This document shows positions 1-6,164 of a stretch of 6,809 nucleotides of DNA, piece by piece. The stretch covers positions 1 through 6,809 of the forward strand of contig JAAZHP010000141.1 of the NCBI GenBank assembly GCA_012510625.1, in the 5' to 3' direction. The position numbers were made by a program, and so were the translations under genes. The DNA comes from Bacillota bacterium. GTDB taxonomy: Bacteria > Bacillota > Dethiobacteria > DTU022. The number at the start of each line of letters is the position of its first letter. Within the stretch, counting starts at the first letter, position 1. Under the pieces are notes generated by a model. The model had not been told where the DNA came from, made no database searches, and was given only the letters and a program-made list of their open reading frames with translations.

Positions 1-247
1 GCGCGGCCAATCCTTTATTGGTAAAATAAGTGATAAGCTCCTTTTGGCGGGCTTCGTTCTCCATGTTCAAATCGTAGGCCGTGGTGATCAGGAACTCTCC
101 GTCTTCGATATGGCGGAGATCATCCAGGATTTCAATGATATTTACCCAGCGGATCTCGTTTTGCAGCCCGGCAGGACCCGTCAACACTTTACAGGATTGC
201 AGAACATCCAGCTTTAAAGCTTCACCTACGGTTAGAGGCATCGGCAT
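1..247 (-). CDS. PucR-family transcriptional regulator, N-terminal part (cut by window edge)
   Basis: Read on the minus strand, this frame is open from about 250 to base 1. The product begins MPMPLTVGEALKLDVLQ and continues with GPAGLQNEIRWVNIIEI and DGEFLITTAYDL. This is the pattern of the PucR N-terminal domain (ligand-sensing half of PucR/CdaR-like activators: 'T..E.L....L....V..G..GL...VRWV...E', then 'GE.LLTT'). The C-terminal helix-turn-helix half would lie beyond the left edge. ATG codons occur at 250, 247 and 241. A GGAG (minus strand, 256-253) sits 2, 5 and 11 nt before them, so 247 is favoured. An in-frame TAA at 268-266 rules out a start further upstream. Only about 80 residues are visible. 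The gene is divergent from the kam genes, and PucR-type regulators commonly control neighbouring catabolic genes, so it is the natural candidate for controlling them. The effector is unknown; lysine or a pathway intermediate is a guess. Confidence 0.85.
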   Translation of the reverse strand, partial: MPMPLTVGEALKLDVLQSCKVLTGPAGLQNEIRWVNIIEILDDLRHIEDGEFLITTAYDLNMENEARQKELITYFTNKGLAA

Positions 248-308
248 CATATCTCCATTAGCAGGTTACGATTACTATTCTCGCGCCGGGCTGCTTTTTC
301 CTGCTTTT

Positions 309-314
309 ATTATA
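309..314 (-). promoter_or_regulatory. Putative -10 box for the PucR-type gene
   Basis: The plus strand ATTATA reads TATAAT on the minus strand, a perfect sigma-A -10 hexamer. Transcription would begin near 302 and give a 5' leader of about 50 nt. No good -35 hexamer is seen at 16-18 bp spacing (TGAGCC is the closest at 17), so the promoter may need an activator or be weak. Confidence 0.45.
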
Positions 315-325
315 CAAATTGTATA
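311..325. promoter_or_regulatory. 15-bp perfect palindrome, candidate regulator operator
   Basis: TATACAA-A-TTGTATA is a perfect inverted repeat with 7-bp arms and one central base. It overlaps a minus-strand TATAAT (314 down to 309), the best -10 box for the PucR-type gene. That placement fits autorepression. It also lies about 60 nt upstream of the right-facing TATAAT at 383, a distance at which an activator could work. The link to the PucR-type protein is inferred from position only. Confidence 0.5.
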
Positions 326-382
326 GGAGCAGGCTCATATTTTTAGCCCTTCCTGACGATGATTAGCTGCATTAATATTCTA

Positions 383-388
383 TATAAT
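383..388 (+). promoter_or_regulatory. Putative -10 box for the kam transcript
   Basis: TATAAT matches the sigma-A -10 consensus perfectly and sits in a local AT-rich stretch. The hexamer 17 bp upstream, TGATTA (360-365), is a poor -35. The predicted start is near 395, about 14 nt before the long inverted repeat of the leader. TGATTA (360-365) and TAATCA (385-390) are exact reverse complements flanking the promoter, so a protein could bind there. A weak -35 would fit an activator-dependent promoter. Confidence 0.4.
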
Positions 389-408
389 CAAGCTGGCTCT
401 ACTGGGGC

Positions 409-538
409 GCGGTGGCGAAACCCAAGGCAGCAATGTTTATCGCATAAGTCATAGTCACTGGAAAAGCATACATCCTCTACCGGTTAATGCAGTTTACAAC
501 CAGGGCGCTGAAATTAAGGGTTTCACCACCGTTTTTTT
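409..538 (+). promoter_or_regulatory. Structured leader or small RNA upstream of kamB: long-range stem ending in T7
   Basis: Bases 411-423 (GGTGGCGAAACCC) pair with 518-530 (GGGTTTCACCACC) with a single C·A mismatch. The stem extends outward by a C-G pair (410/531) and a G·U pair (409/532). It is followed at once by seven T (532-538). The stem encloses about 94 nt (424-517). Its 3' arm can instead form a local hairpin with 504-513, so two structures compete for the same arm. This is the architecture of a conditional terminator, or of a roughly 145-nt RNA running from the promoter near 383 to its own terminator. The enclosed part does not match an aptamer I can name with confidence. The lysine riboswitch core is absent, and only fragments resemble the cobalamin riboswitch. 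Confidence 0.5.
504..538 (+). terminator. Candidate intrinsic terminator or attenuator before kamB
   Basis: A local hairpin pairs TGAAA (509-513) with TTTCA (521-525). Outside two mismatches it continues with G507-C527, G505-C529 and G504-C530. Seven T residues follow (532-538). The local stem is only moderate, but the T tract is clean, and the alternative long-range stem from 411-423 would be a stronger terminator using the same 3' arm. It lies about 95 nt before the kamB start codon, so termination here would stop kam transcription. Confidence 0.45.
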
Positions 539-596
539 ATCCGGCCTGTTCCCGGTCCTTTCCGGATTTCATTTAATAAATCGAAAGGAGAACCGG

Positions 597-641
597 TTGA
601 TTCCCTTTTATTTCAAAACAAAAGGTGAAGACGATGTCTGA
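597..641 (+). CDS. Possible 14-codon leader ORF overlapping the kamB start
   Basis: A TTG at 597 is preceded at 6 nt by AAAGGAG (584-590), the strongest ribosome binding site in the intergenic region. It opens a frame of 14 codons (product (M)IPFYFKTKGEDDV) ending with TGA at 639-641. The frame runs over the kamB ribosome binding site and past its ATG at 634, so ribosomes translating it could keep the kamB start open (translational coupling). No homology can be claimed for such a short peptide. The AAAGGAG may be accidental, and the TTG start is weak. Confidence 0.25.
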   Translation: MIPFYFKTKGEDDV

Positions 642-1689
642 TCTTTTTCAGATGGTTCGTCTCTCCGGAGCGGCGGAGCTGGCCATAGTGGGGATGACCA
701 AGAATGTAGGGAAAACGGTTACCCTAAATTACTTAATTAACCGCTTTGCCCGCAGCGGGATCGCCCTCGGACTGGTTTCCGCCGGCTACGACGGGGAGCG
801 GGTTGACCGGCTTACCCTGCGGGAGAAGCCGCGGATCTTTGCTCCTGAAGGAGCCCTGCTAGCCACCGCCGAAGCTTGCTTTGACGCTGCGGAGGCGGTA
901 CTTGATTTGCTATCGGTAAGCCCCTTTGCCACTCCCCTGGGCGAGGTTTGCATAGGCCGGGTGGAAAAGGCCGGTTTGGTTGAGCTGGCCGGGCCGGGCA
1001 GCGCCACGGCGCTGCGGGCGTTGATCGGTCAGATGAAAAAATACGGCGCCGCGCAGATCCTGGTTGACGGCGCCATAAACCGGATTGCCTCGGCCTCACC
1101 TTCTGTCACCGCTGCAACCATCCTCGCCACCGGGGCTACGGTTGGGCCCCTGCTCGACGATGTCATTCGTAAAACCATTTTCCGCTGCAATGTACTTGAA
1201 ACTTCTGCTGTTAACGACCCGGCGCTGCTTGAGGCGGCACAGGAGGGGCTAAACCGGGGCGAAGCCGCCCTGCTGCAAGACCGGGACGGAGTCTGGGAGG
1301 CAGAAGCGCTGCACGCCCCCATTCCGCTCCTGGCCGGGGCGCAGCTGCGCCAGAGATTCCGCAAAGAGGTAAGGGCAGTGGCCCTTGGCGGCGCTCTTGT
1401 TGACCAGATGCTCCTGGAGATCAGCAGGCTGTCGCTCCCCCCGCCGGCGGTGATTATTCGCGATGCCACCAGGAATTTTGTGACTCCCGGAGTTTACACC
1501 CGCTACTTGCGGCGCGGCGGCAAGATCATGGTTCTGCAGGCGATTAACTTGCTTGCGCTTACCGTCAACCCCACCGACCCGGCAGGAAAGGGCTATGAAC
1601 CCCGGTATTTTTTGCAAAAGCTTGCGGCTGCGCTGGCCCCCAGGCCTGTTTTTGATCTGGTGTTAGAAGGGGGCGCTGTAAGCACGTAA
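634..1689 (+). CDS. kamB: Lysine 5,6-aminomutase reactivase subunit KamB (P-loop protein)
   Basis: The 351-residue product has a P-loop near the N-terminus, G20-MTKNV-GKT28. This is the GxxxxxGKT form known from BioD/MobB-type NTPases. SAGYDGERVD follows (49-58), a likely switch segment, then EKPRIFAPEGALLATAEA (64-81), VELAGPGS (116-123) and VDGAINR..SASPS (144-157). From memory of the family, this arrangement is KamB, a protein encoded with lysine 5,6-aminomutase and proposed to reactivate the enzyme after AdoCbl damage, together with the MutS-like ATPase KamC. The ATG at 634 is preferred because AGGTG (623-627) lies 6 nt before it; a GTG at 625 is in frame but has no ribosome binding site. 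The gene is followed 41 nt later by kamD, consistent with one operon. The assignment rests on recalled motifs and context. A general NTPase of unknown role is the alternative. Confidence 0.78.
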   Translation: MSDLFQMVRLSGAAELAIVGMTKNVGKTVTLNYLINRFARSGIALGLVSAGYDGERVDRLTLREKPRIFAPEGALLATAEACFDAAEAVLDLLSVSPFATPLGEVCIGRVEKAGLVELAGPGSATALRALIGQMKKYGAAQILVDGAINRIASASPSVTAATILATGATVGPLLDDVIRKTIFRCNVLETSAVNDPALLEAAQEGLNRGEAALLQDRDGVWEAEALHAPIPLLAGAQLRQRFRKEVRAVALGGALVDQMLLEISRLSLPPPAVIIRDATRNFVTPGVYTRYLRRGGKIMVLQAINLLALTVNPTDPAGKGYEPRYFLQKLAAALAPRPVFDLVLEGGAVST

Positions 1690-1730
1690 CCTGTTCCGAT
1701 TTGCACTTTATTCGAAGGAGGATTGCATTC

Positions 1731-3314
1731 ATGGATAATAAGCTGAACCTGGATCGGGCAACCATTGATGGGGCCCGGGCAACGGCATCCCGCATTGCCG
1801 ATCAGCTGCACGGCTGGATTAATCTTTACACTACTACGACCATAGAGCGCGCCGTGGCGAGGCTGCTCGGTGTAGACGGCGTTGACGCCGCCGGTGTGCC
1901 GCTGCCTAATGTTCTGGTTGACAGGCTGCATGAAAAGGGGCTTCTCGGGCACGGCCTTCTTTCCTGGTTGGCCAGGGCTATGCTTTCCACCGGCCGGAAC
2001 GCGCAGGAAATTGCCGAAGCGGTTGCAGAGGGGAAACTGGATGTGGCCGCAATACCCATGCTGCCTGAAGAGAAATGGCGCGAACTGGGCGATCGCCTGG
2101 CGGCAGAGGCGGCGGCAAAGATTACCGCCCGCCGGCGCGAGCGGGAGCAGATGATGGCCGCCGCGGCTCCGGACCGGAAGCCGCTGCTTTACGTCATTGT
2201 GGCTACGGGCAATATTTATGAGGATGCCGTTCAAGCCAAGGCGGCGGCGCTGCAGGGCGCCGATATCATCGCCGTCATTCGCCACACCGGGCAGAGCCTG
2301 CTCGACTATGTTCCCTACGGGCCCACCACGGAAGGATTTGGCGGGACCTACGCCACGCAGGAGAATTTCCGCATTGTCCGCCGCTCGCTCGATGAGGCTA
2401 TTAAGGAGACCGGCCGCTATATCCGCCTGGTGAATTACTGCTCCGGCCTCTGCATGCCGGAAATTGCAGCCATGGGAGCGCTGGAGCGACTCGATATGAT
2501 GCTTAACGATGCCATGTACGGCATTCTCTTCCGCGATATCAACATGCGCCGCACCCTCATTGACCAGCATTTTTCACGCATGATCAACGGCTTTGCCGGT
2601 ATTGTTATCAACACCGGCGAAGACAATTATCTCACCACGGCCGATGCTTACGAGAAAGGCTATACCGTCATCGCTTCTCAGTTTATCAACGAACAGCTGG
2701 CGCTCCGCTCGGGGCTGCGAGAAGAGCAGATGGGGCTGGGGCATGCTTTCGAGATTAACCCGGCGCTTGAAGACGGGCTGCTCATGGAGATCGCCCAGGC
2801 GCAGCTCTGCCGCGAGCTCTTCCCCCGCTCGCCATTGAAGTATATGCCGCCGACCAAGCATGTGACCGGTGATATCTTCAGCACCTACCTGATTAACGGG
2901 ATGTTCAACCTGGTTTCCATTATCACCGGGCAGGAGATTCAGCTTCTGGGGATGCTTACCGAAGCCATCCACACACCCTTTATCAGCGACCGCTACCTGG
3001 CGATCAAAAATGCCGGCTATATCTTTAACAATGCCCGTCATCTCGGCGAAGAGATCACCTTTAAAGAGCAGGGGCGCATTCAGGCCCGGGCTGCTGTGCT
3101 GCTCGGCCAGGCTTACTCCCTGCTGCAGGAGATCGAAAAAATCGGTCTTGAAGAGGCCCTGGAGCGGGGGCTCTTTGCCGACATCAAGCGCAGCCGGGAA
3201 GGCGGCAAAGGCAAAGACGGGGTGGTGCCCAAGGAGGAGGATTACTACAATCCCTTCCCGGACATTTTTCTGCGGCGTTGCCACATAAAGGATGATGAAG
3301 GGAGAGCATGCTGA
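1731..3314 (+). CDS. kamD: Lysine 5,6-aminomutase, alpha subunit KamD
   Basis: The 527-residue product is the large PLP/substrate subunit of AdoCbl-dependent lysine 5,6-aminomutase, which shifts the terminal amino group of beta-lysine or D-lysine from C6 to C5. It carries the family blocks PLLYVIVATGNIYED (151-165), GQSLLDYVPYG (187-197), EGFGGTYATQENFR (201-214), NYCSGLCMPEIAAMGA (235-250), MLNDAMYGILFRDIN (257-271), NTGEDNYLTTADA (294-306) and PLKYMPPTKH (368-377). Counting from the ATG at 1731, R184, S189, S238, Y263, R268, D298 and K370 fall at the numbers I recall for active-site residues of the Clostridium sticklandii enzyme. That supports both the function and this start. AAGGAGG (1715-1721) lies 9 nt before the ATG; an upstream in-frame TTG (1701) lacks such support. 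Length is normal (about 516 in C. sticklandii). The stop overlaps the start of kamE. Confidence 0.97.
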   Translation: MDNKLNLDRATIDGARATASRIADQLHGWINLYTTTTIERAVARLLGVDGVDAAGVPLPNVLVDRLHEKGLLGHGLLSWLARAMLSTGRNAQEIAEAVAEGKLDVAAIPMLPEEKWRELGDRLAAEAAAKITARRREREQMMAAAAPDRKPLLYVIVATGNIYEDAVQAKAAALQGADIIAVIRHTGQSLLDYVPYGPTTEGFGGTYATQENFRIVRRSLDEAIKETGRYIRLVNYCSGLCMPEIAAMGALERLDMMLNDAMYGILFRDINMRRTLIDQHFSRMINGFAGIVINTGEDNYLTTADAYEKGYTVIASQFINEQLALRSGLREEQMGLGHAFEINPALEDGLLMEIAQAQLCRELFPRSPLKYMPPTKHVTGDIFSTYLINGMFNLVSIITGQEIQLLGMLTEAIHTPFISDRYLAIKNAGYIFNNARHLGEEITFKEQGRIQARAAVLLGQAYSLLQEIEKIGLEEALERGLFADIKRSREGGKGKDGVVPKEEDYYNPFPDIFLRRCHIKDDEGRAC

Positions 3315-4054
3315 TGAAAGTCGACCTCAGCAAAGTAAAAGCATACGGAGATACCCTGAACGACGGCGCGGTTCAGCTCAGCTTTACTCTGCCCGTTCCG
3401 GCAGGCGATGAAGCCCGCGAAGCCGCCCGGCAGCTGGCTTTAAAGATGGGGCTGGAGACGCCTGCGGTTACCGAGATGGCCGACCTGGGCGCCGGCTTCA
3501 GCTTCTTTGTGGTTTACGGCCGCTGCCCCCACACTGTCGACTACGCGGCCATCAAGATCCCCAAGCGGGAGCACGAGGCGATGAGCTTTGAAGAGGTAAA
3601 CGAATTTGTAAGGGCGGAGCTGAAAAAGAAGGTTGTGGTGGCCGCTGCATGCACCGGTACCGATGCGCATACCGTGGGCATCGACGCCATTGTTAATATG
3701 AAAGGTTATGCCGGAGAATACGGGCTGGAGCGCTATCCTGAATTTGAAGCCTATAACCTGGGCAGCCAGGTTCCCAACGCGGAGCTGCTCGCCAGGGCGG
3801 TTGAGCACGGTGCCGACGCCGTGCTCGTATCACAGGTGGTTACCCAGAAAAATGTGCACCTGGAAAACCTGACCGAGCTGATCGAGCTGGCCGAGGCCGA
3901 GGGGATCCGCGACCGGATGCTGTTCATAGCCGGGGGGCCGCGCATTTCCCATGAACTGGCCATTGAACTGGGCTTCGATGCCGGTTTTGGCCCGGGGACC
4001 CTTCCCAATCATGTGGCCTCCTTTATCGTAAAGGAGCTGGCCCGCAGAAAGTAA
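3314..4054 (+). CDS. kamE: Lysine 5,6-aminomutase, beta subunit KamE (B12-binding)
   Basis: This is the cobalamin-binding partner of KamD. The product has an N-terminal dimerisation region with YGDTLNDG and LSFTLPV, then a Rossmann-like B12 domain with TGTDAHTVGIDAI. It contains the base-off motif D-x-H-x-x-G (H119 as cobalt ligand in this numbering). NMKGYAGEYGLERY follows, with K130 eleven residues after the histidine. That is the spacing of His133 and Lys144 in the C. sticklandii beta subunit, where the lysine forms the internal aldimine with PLP. SQVVTQKNVHLENLTEL and FIAGGPRISHELA complete the fold. The 246 residues are slightly fewer than the 262 of C. sticklandii because of a shorter N-terminus. 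Two in-frame ATGs exist, 3308 and 3314. GGAG (3301-3304) is 3 nt from the first and 9 nt from the second, and the second makes a TGATG overlap with the kamD stop, so it is preferred. The overlap implies translational coupling, fitting 1:1 subunit assembly. Confidence 0.96.
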   Translation: MKVDLSKVKAYGDTLNDGAVQLSFTLPVPAGDEAREAARQLALKMGLETPAVTEMADLGAGFSFFVVYGRCPHTVDYAAIKIPKREHEAMSFEEVNEFVRAELKKKVVVAAACTGTDAHTVGIDAIVNMKGYAGEYGLERYPEFEAYNLGSQVPNAELLARAVEHGADAVLVSQVVTQKNVHLENLTELIELAEAEGIRDRMLFIAGGPRISHELAIELGFDAGFGPGTLPNHVASFIVKELARRK

Positions 4055-4090
4055 TATTAGGATAGCCGCTGCCCTGAGAAAGGATCGTTT

Positions 4091-5032
4091 ATGGAGCAGG
4101 TTAGTACAAAAAAAATGATTATTTCCGACATCGCCCTTCTTTTCGTGGCCATGTTCTGGGGTTCCAATTTTGTGGTCACGAAAGAGGCCTTAAACCTGAT
4201 TACGCCCTTCGCTTACCTGGCAATAAGATTCACCATATCAGGGTTAATCATGGCCGCTATTTACTGGAAGAGGATGGCGCTGCTCAAGCGGGAAGAGCTC
4301 ATGCCGGGCATACTGCTGGGCTTTTTGCTCTTTGCCGGCTTTGGCGTGCAGATCATTGGACTTATATTAACTACTCCGGCCAAGTCCGGCTTTATTACCG
4401 GCACCAGCGTGGTGATCGTTCCCTTTCTCTATATCTTGATCAGCAAAATCTGGCCGCGCTGGTCGGCAATCGCCGGGGCCTTCCTGGCCCTGGGGGGGCT
4501 TTTTCTGCTCTCATTTGAAGGAACCGGCGAACGGGCCTGGCTCCTGGAGAAGGGCGATGTTCTAACCTTCATCGCGGCGGTTATTTTCGCGGCGCATATT
4601 GTTTTACTTGGCATTTATGCGCCGCGCAGCGATCCCATGGTCCTGGCTACATGGCAAATGCTCTCTGCTGGAGTGTTCAATTTTGTGGTGGCCTTCTTAA
4701 CCGAGCCGCTGCAGGGGATGTTTATCTACCCGCTTGATATCTGGGCGGCCATATTTTACGCAGTTATCTTCTGCACCATCGGCGCTTTTGTAACCCAGAC
4801 CGTGGCGCAGCGTTTTACGCCCCCCACCCATGCGGCCCTGATTTTGAGCCTGGAGGCGGTATTTGCCGGACTTTTCTCCTACCTGTTCTGGAATGAGCTT
4901 TTTACTGTCAGGAAACTTTGGGGCGCCGGGCTGATTTTTGCCGGAATCTTGATTACCGAGCTGCAACCCTTTCTTGAAGATCGCGCTCAAAAACGCGGCG
5001 CGACTAATCTGCCTGCTGATCCGGCAAAGTAA
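4091..5032 (+). CDS. EamA/DMT-family transporter (ten predicted membrane helices)
   Basis: The 313-residue product has about ten hydrophobic segments: roughly 11-30, 40-58, 72-91, 99-118, 125-141, 158-176, 183-203, 217-238, 247-268 and 276-293. They are arranged as two repeats of five, as in the EamA (drug/metabolite transporter) fold. Family signatures are MFWGSNFVVTKEAL (21-34) in helix 1, TTPAKSGFITG (94-104) before helix 4, and THAALILSLEAVFAGLFSYLFWNE (246-269) in helix 9. It is an inner-membrane protein. Family members mostly export amino acids, drugs or metabolites, and some act as importers or exchangers; the substrate cannot be read from the sequence. AAAGGA (4079-4084) sits 6 nt before the ATG, and the gene starts 36 nt after kamE, so it is probably cotranscribed. 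Handling of lysine, beta-lysine or a fermentation product is inferred only from position. Confidence 0.88.
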   Translation: MEQVSTKKMIISDIALLFVAMFWGSNFVVTKEALNLITPFAYLAIRFTISGLIMAAIYWKRMALLKREELMPGILLGFLLFAGFGVQIIGLILTTPAKSGFITGTSVVIVPFLYILISKIWPRWSAIAGAFLALGGLFLLSFEGTGERAWLLEKGDVLTFIAAVIFAAHIVLLGIYAPRSDPMVLATWQMLSAGVFNFVVAFLTEPLQGMFIYPLDIWAAIFYAVIFCTIGAFVTQTVAQRFTPPTHAALILSLEAVFAGLFSYLFWNELFTVRKLWGAGLIFAGILITELQPFLEDRAQKRGATNLPADPAK

Positions 5033-5141
5033 GCAATTCCGGCCGCGCCGGGAGGTGACGCTTGTTTCTTTAGGCCATTAAAATCGTTTCAAGGATAATA
5101 CCATAATTTTCCTTAAACAATGCGGAAGGAGGTCGTTGTTA
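5033..5141 (+). promoter_or_regulatory. 109-nt gap before the CoA-transferase genes, possible weak promoter and hairpin
   Basis: The first part holds a 7-bp stem (5037-5043 with 5047-5053, CCGGC core with a 3-nt loop and one G·U) that is not followed directly by a T run, so it is a poor terminator. It may slow RNA decay or do nothing. The second half is AT-rich, with GATAAT (5094-5099) and CATAAT (5102-5107) as possible -10 boxes but no clear -35 at proper spacing. This gap is longer than the others in the gene row, so the CoA-transferase pair may have its own transcription start. The evidence is weak. Confidence 0.25.
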
Positions 5142-6164
5142 TTGAAACAGCAGGATTATGGCTTAAAAGAGGAACGTCAGGTTGTTTACAGGCCCGCCGG
5201 GAAAAGAAAGCTGTATATGGATCCCGATCCCGATGCCGCCCGGGAATATTTTCGCAAGAAATCCCGCAAACTTGTGGAGAAAGTTACCACTTTGGCCGAT
5301 GCCATATCGCGCCTGGTGCATGATGGAGATTATATCGCCTGCGGAGGTTTTGGGACAAGCCGCATCTCCACGGCGGCCATACATGAAATTATGCGCCAGC
5401 GCAAAAAGAACCTCGGATTCTCCGCCCACGCGGCCACGCATGACTTTCAGCTGCTGGTAAACGGACAGTGTATCGACCGCTGCGATGTGGCCTATATTGT
5501 CGGTCTCGAAGCGAGGGGCCTTTCCAAGCGCGCCCGCCAGGCTGTGGAGAACGGCGAAGTGGAGCTTACGGAATGGACCAATGCCGCCCTCTCCTGGCGC
5601 TACCGGGCCGCTGCCATGGGGATTTCTTTTATTCCAGCCCGCTGCATGATGGGCACAGACACCATTGCCTACAGCGCCGCCGTGGAGATGGAATGTCCCT
5701 ATACCGGGAAAAAATATGTAGCCCTTCCGGCGCTTTACCCCGACGTGGGGATGATTCATGTGCACCGCGCAGACGTTTACGGCAACTGCCAGATTGACGG
5801 CCCCATGGTATCGGACTGGGAAATGGCCCGGGCGGCGAAGCGGCTGATCATTACCACTGAGAAATTGATTTCCAACGAAGAGATCCGCCGCGAGCCGCAC
5901 CGCACGGTGATCCCCTTCTACCTTGTTGACGCCGTGGTGGAGGTGCCCTACGGTTCCTACCCGGCGAATATGCCTTACGAGTATTACAGCGACGAGGAGC
6001 ATTTGCAGGAATGGCTCCGGGCGGAGCAGGATCCCGAAACGCTGGCCCAGTTTCTGGAGCGCAACATATACGGGGTTAAGGACTTTTGGGAGTATCTGAA
6101 CCTTAACGGCGGCCCGGCCCGCCTGGCCGAGCTGCGCCGCCAGGAGAACCTTATGAAGAACTAG
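5142..6164 (+). CDS. Family I CoA-transferase, subunit A (glutaconate CoA-transferase GctA-like)
   Basis: The 340-residue product follows GctA along its length. It shows VTTLADAISRLVHDGDYIACGGFG (48-71, with the GGFG loop), MGISFIPARCMMGTD (159-173), YPDVGMIHVHRADVYGNCQIDG (199-220), ISNEEIRREP (243-252) and VDAVVEVPYGSYPANMPYEYYSDEEH (262-287). GctA of Acidaminococcus has matching stretches such as ISDEEIRRDP and APYGAHP. A basic, charged N-terminal extension of about 46 residues precedes the first GctA-like block. The start is a TTG: AAGGAGG (5126-5132) is 9 nt before TTG 5142 and only 3 nt before TTG 5136, while the first in-frame ATG (5217) has no ribosome binding site. The family moves CoA between acyl-CoA and a free acid using a glutamate in subunit B. 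In this cluster acetoacetate, butyrate, crotonate or acetate are plausible partners; true glutaconate activity is not implied. The usual lysine-pathway AtoD type is much shorter (about 220 residues). Confidence 0.9.
   Translation: MKQQDYGLKEERQVVYRPAGKRKLYMDPDPDAAREYFRKKSRKLVEKVTTLADAISRLVHDGDYIACGGFGTSRISTAAIHEIMRQRKKNLGFSAHAATHDFQLLVNGQCIDRCDVAYIVGLEARGLSKRARQAVENGEVELTEWTNAALSWRYRAAAMGISFIPARCMMGTDTIAYSAAVEMECPYTGKKYVALPALYPDVGMIHVHRADVYGNCQIDGPMVSDWEMARAAKRLIITTEKLISNEEIRREPHRTVIPFYLVDAVVEVPYGSYPANMPYEYYSDEEHLQEWLRAEQDPETLAQFLERNIYGVKDFWEYLNLNGGPARLAELRRQENLMKN

Larger units (their letters stand above)
251..633. promoter_or_regulatory. Divergent intergenic control region between the PucR-type gene and kamB
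   Basis: This 383-nt stretch has no convincing long gene and is visibly more AT-rich than its surroundings. From left to right it contains a minus-strand -10 box overlapping a perfect 15-bp palindrome (309-325), a plus-strand TATAAT (383-388), a long-range inverted repeat ending in a T7 tract (409-538), a 6-bp stem (539-544 with 562-567), a strong AAAGGAG (584-590) followed by a possible 14-codon ORF, and the kamB ribosome binding site. These elements are described separately. The size and density of signals suggest real control of the kam genes at both transcription initiation and early termination. Confidence 0.7.

Noticed and set aside
81..326. Plus-strand 81-codon open frame at the left edge
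   Set aside because: It overlaps the minus-strand PucR-type coding sequence, which shows clear domain similarity. The plus-strand product has no recognisable features and no ribosome binding site.
390..425. Sigma-54 promoter upstream of kamB
   Set aside because: TGGC occurs at 394-397 and 413-416, but neither is followed by a TTGC element at the required spacing.
405..535. Lysine riboswitch (L box) in the kamB leader
   Set aside because: A segment near 411-430 faintly recalls its 5' part, but the GGGGAAG..CGCCGAAG core and the closing GGAGAGCU-type helix are absent.
539..567. Hairpin ATCCGG / CCGGAT just after the T7 tract
   Set aside because: The 6-bp stem has a 17-nt loop, no T run after it and no relation to a start codon. 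It is too weak to list as a feature of its own.
625..633. GTG start for kamB at 625
   Set aside because: The ribosome binding site AGGTG overlaps this codon and is correctly spaced for the ATG at 634. Nothing suitable precedes 625.
1731..4054. Ornithine 4,5-aminomutase (OraS/OraE) instead of lysine 5,6-aminomutase
   Set aside because: OraE is one large fused chain with a small separate OraS partner. Here the two subunits have KamD and KamE sizes and matching residue numbering.
5037..5071. Intrinsic terminator after the transporter gene
   Set aside because: The GC-rich stem is only 7 bp, with a 3-nt loop and no T run directly after it. The nearest T-rich stretch starts about 8-10 nt further on and is interrupted.
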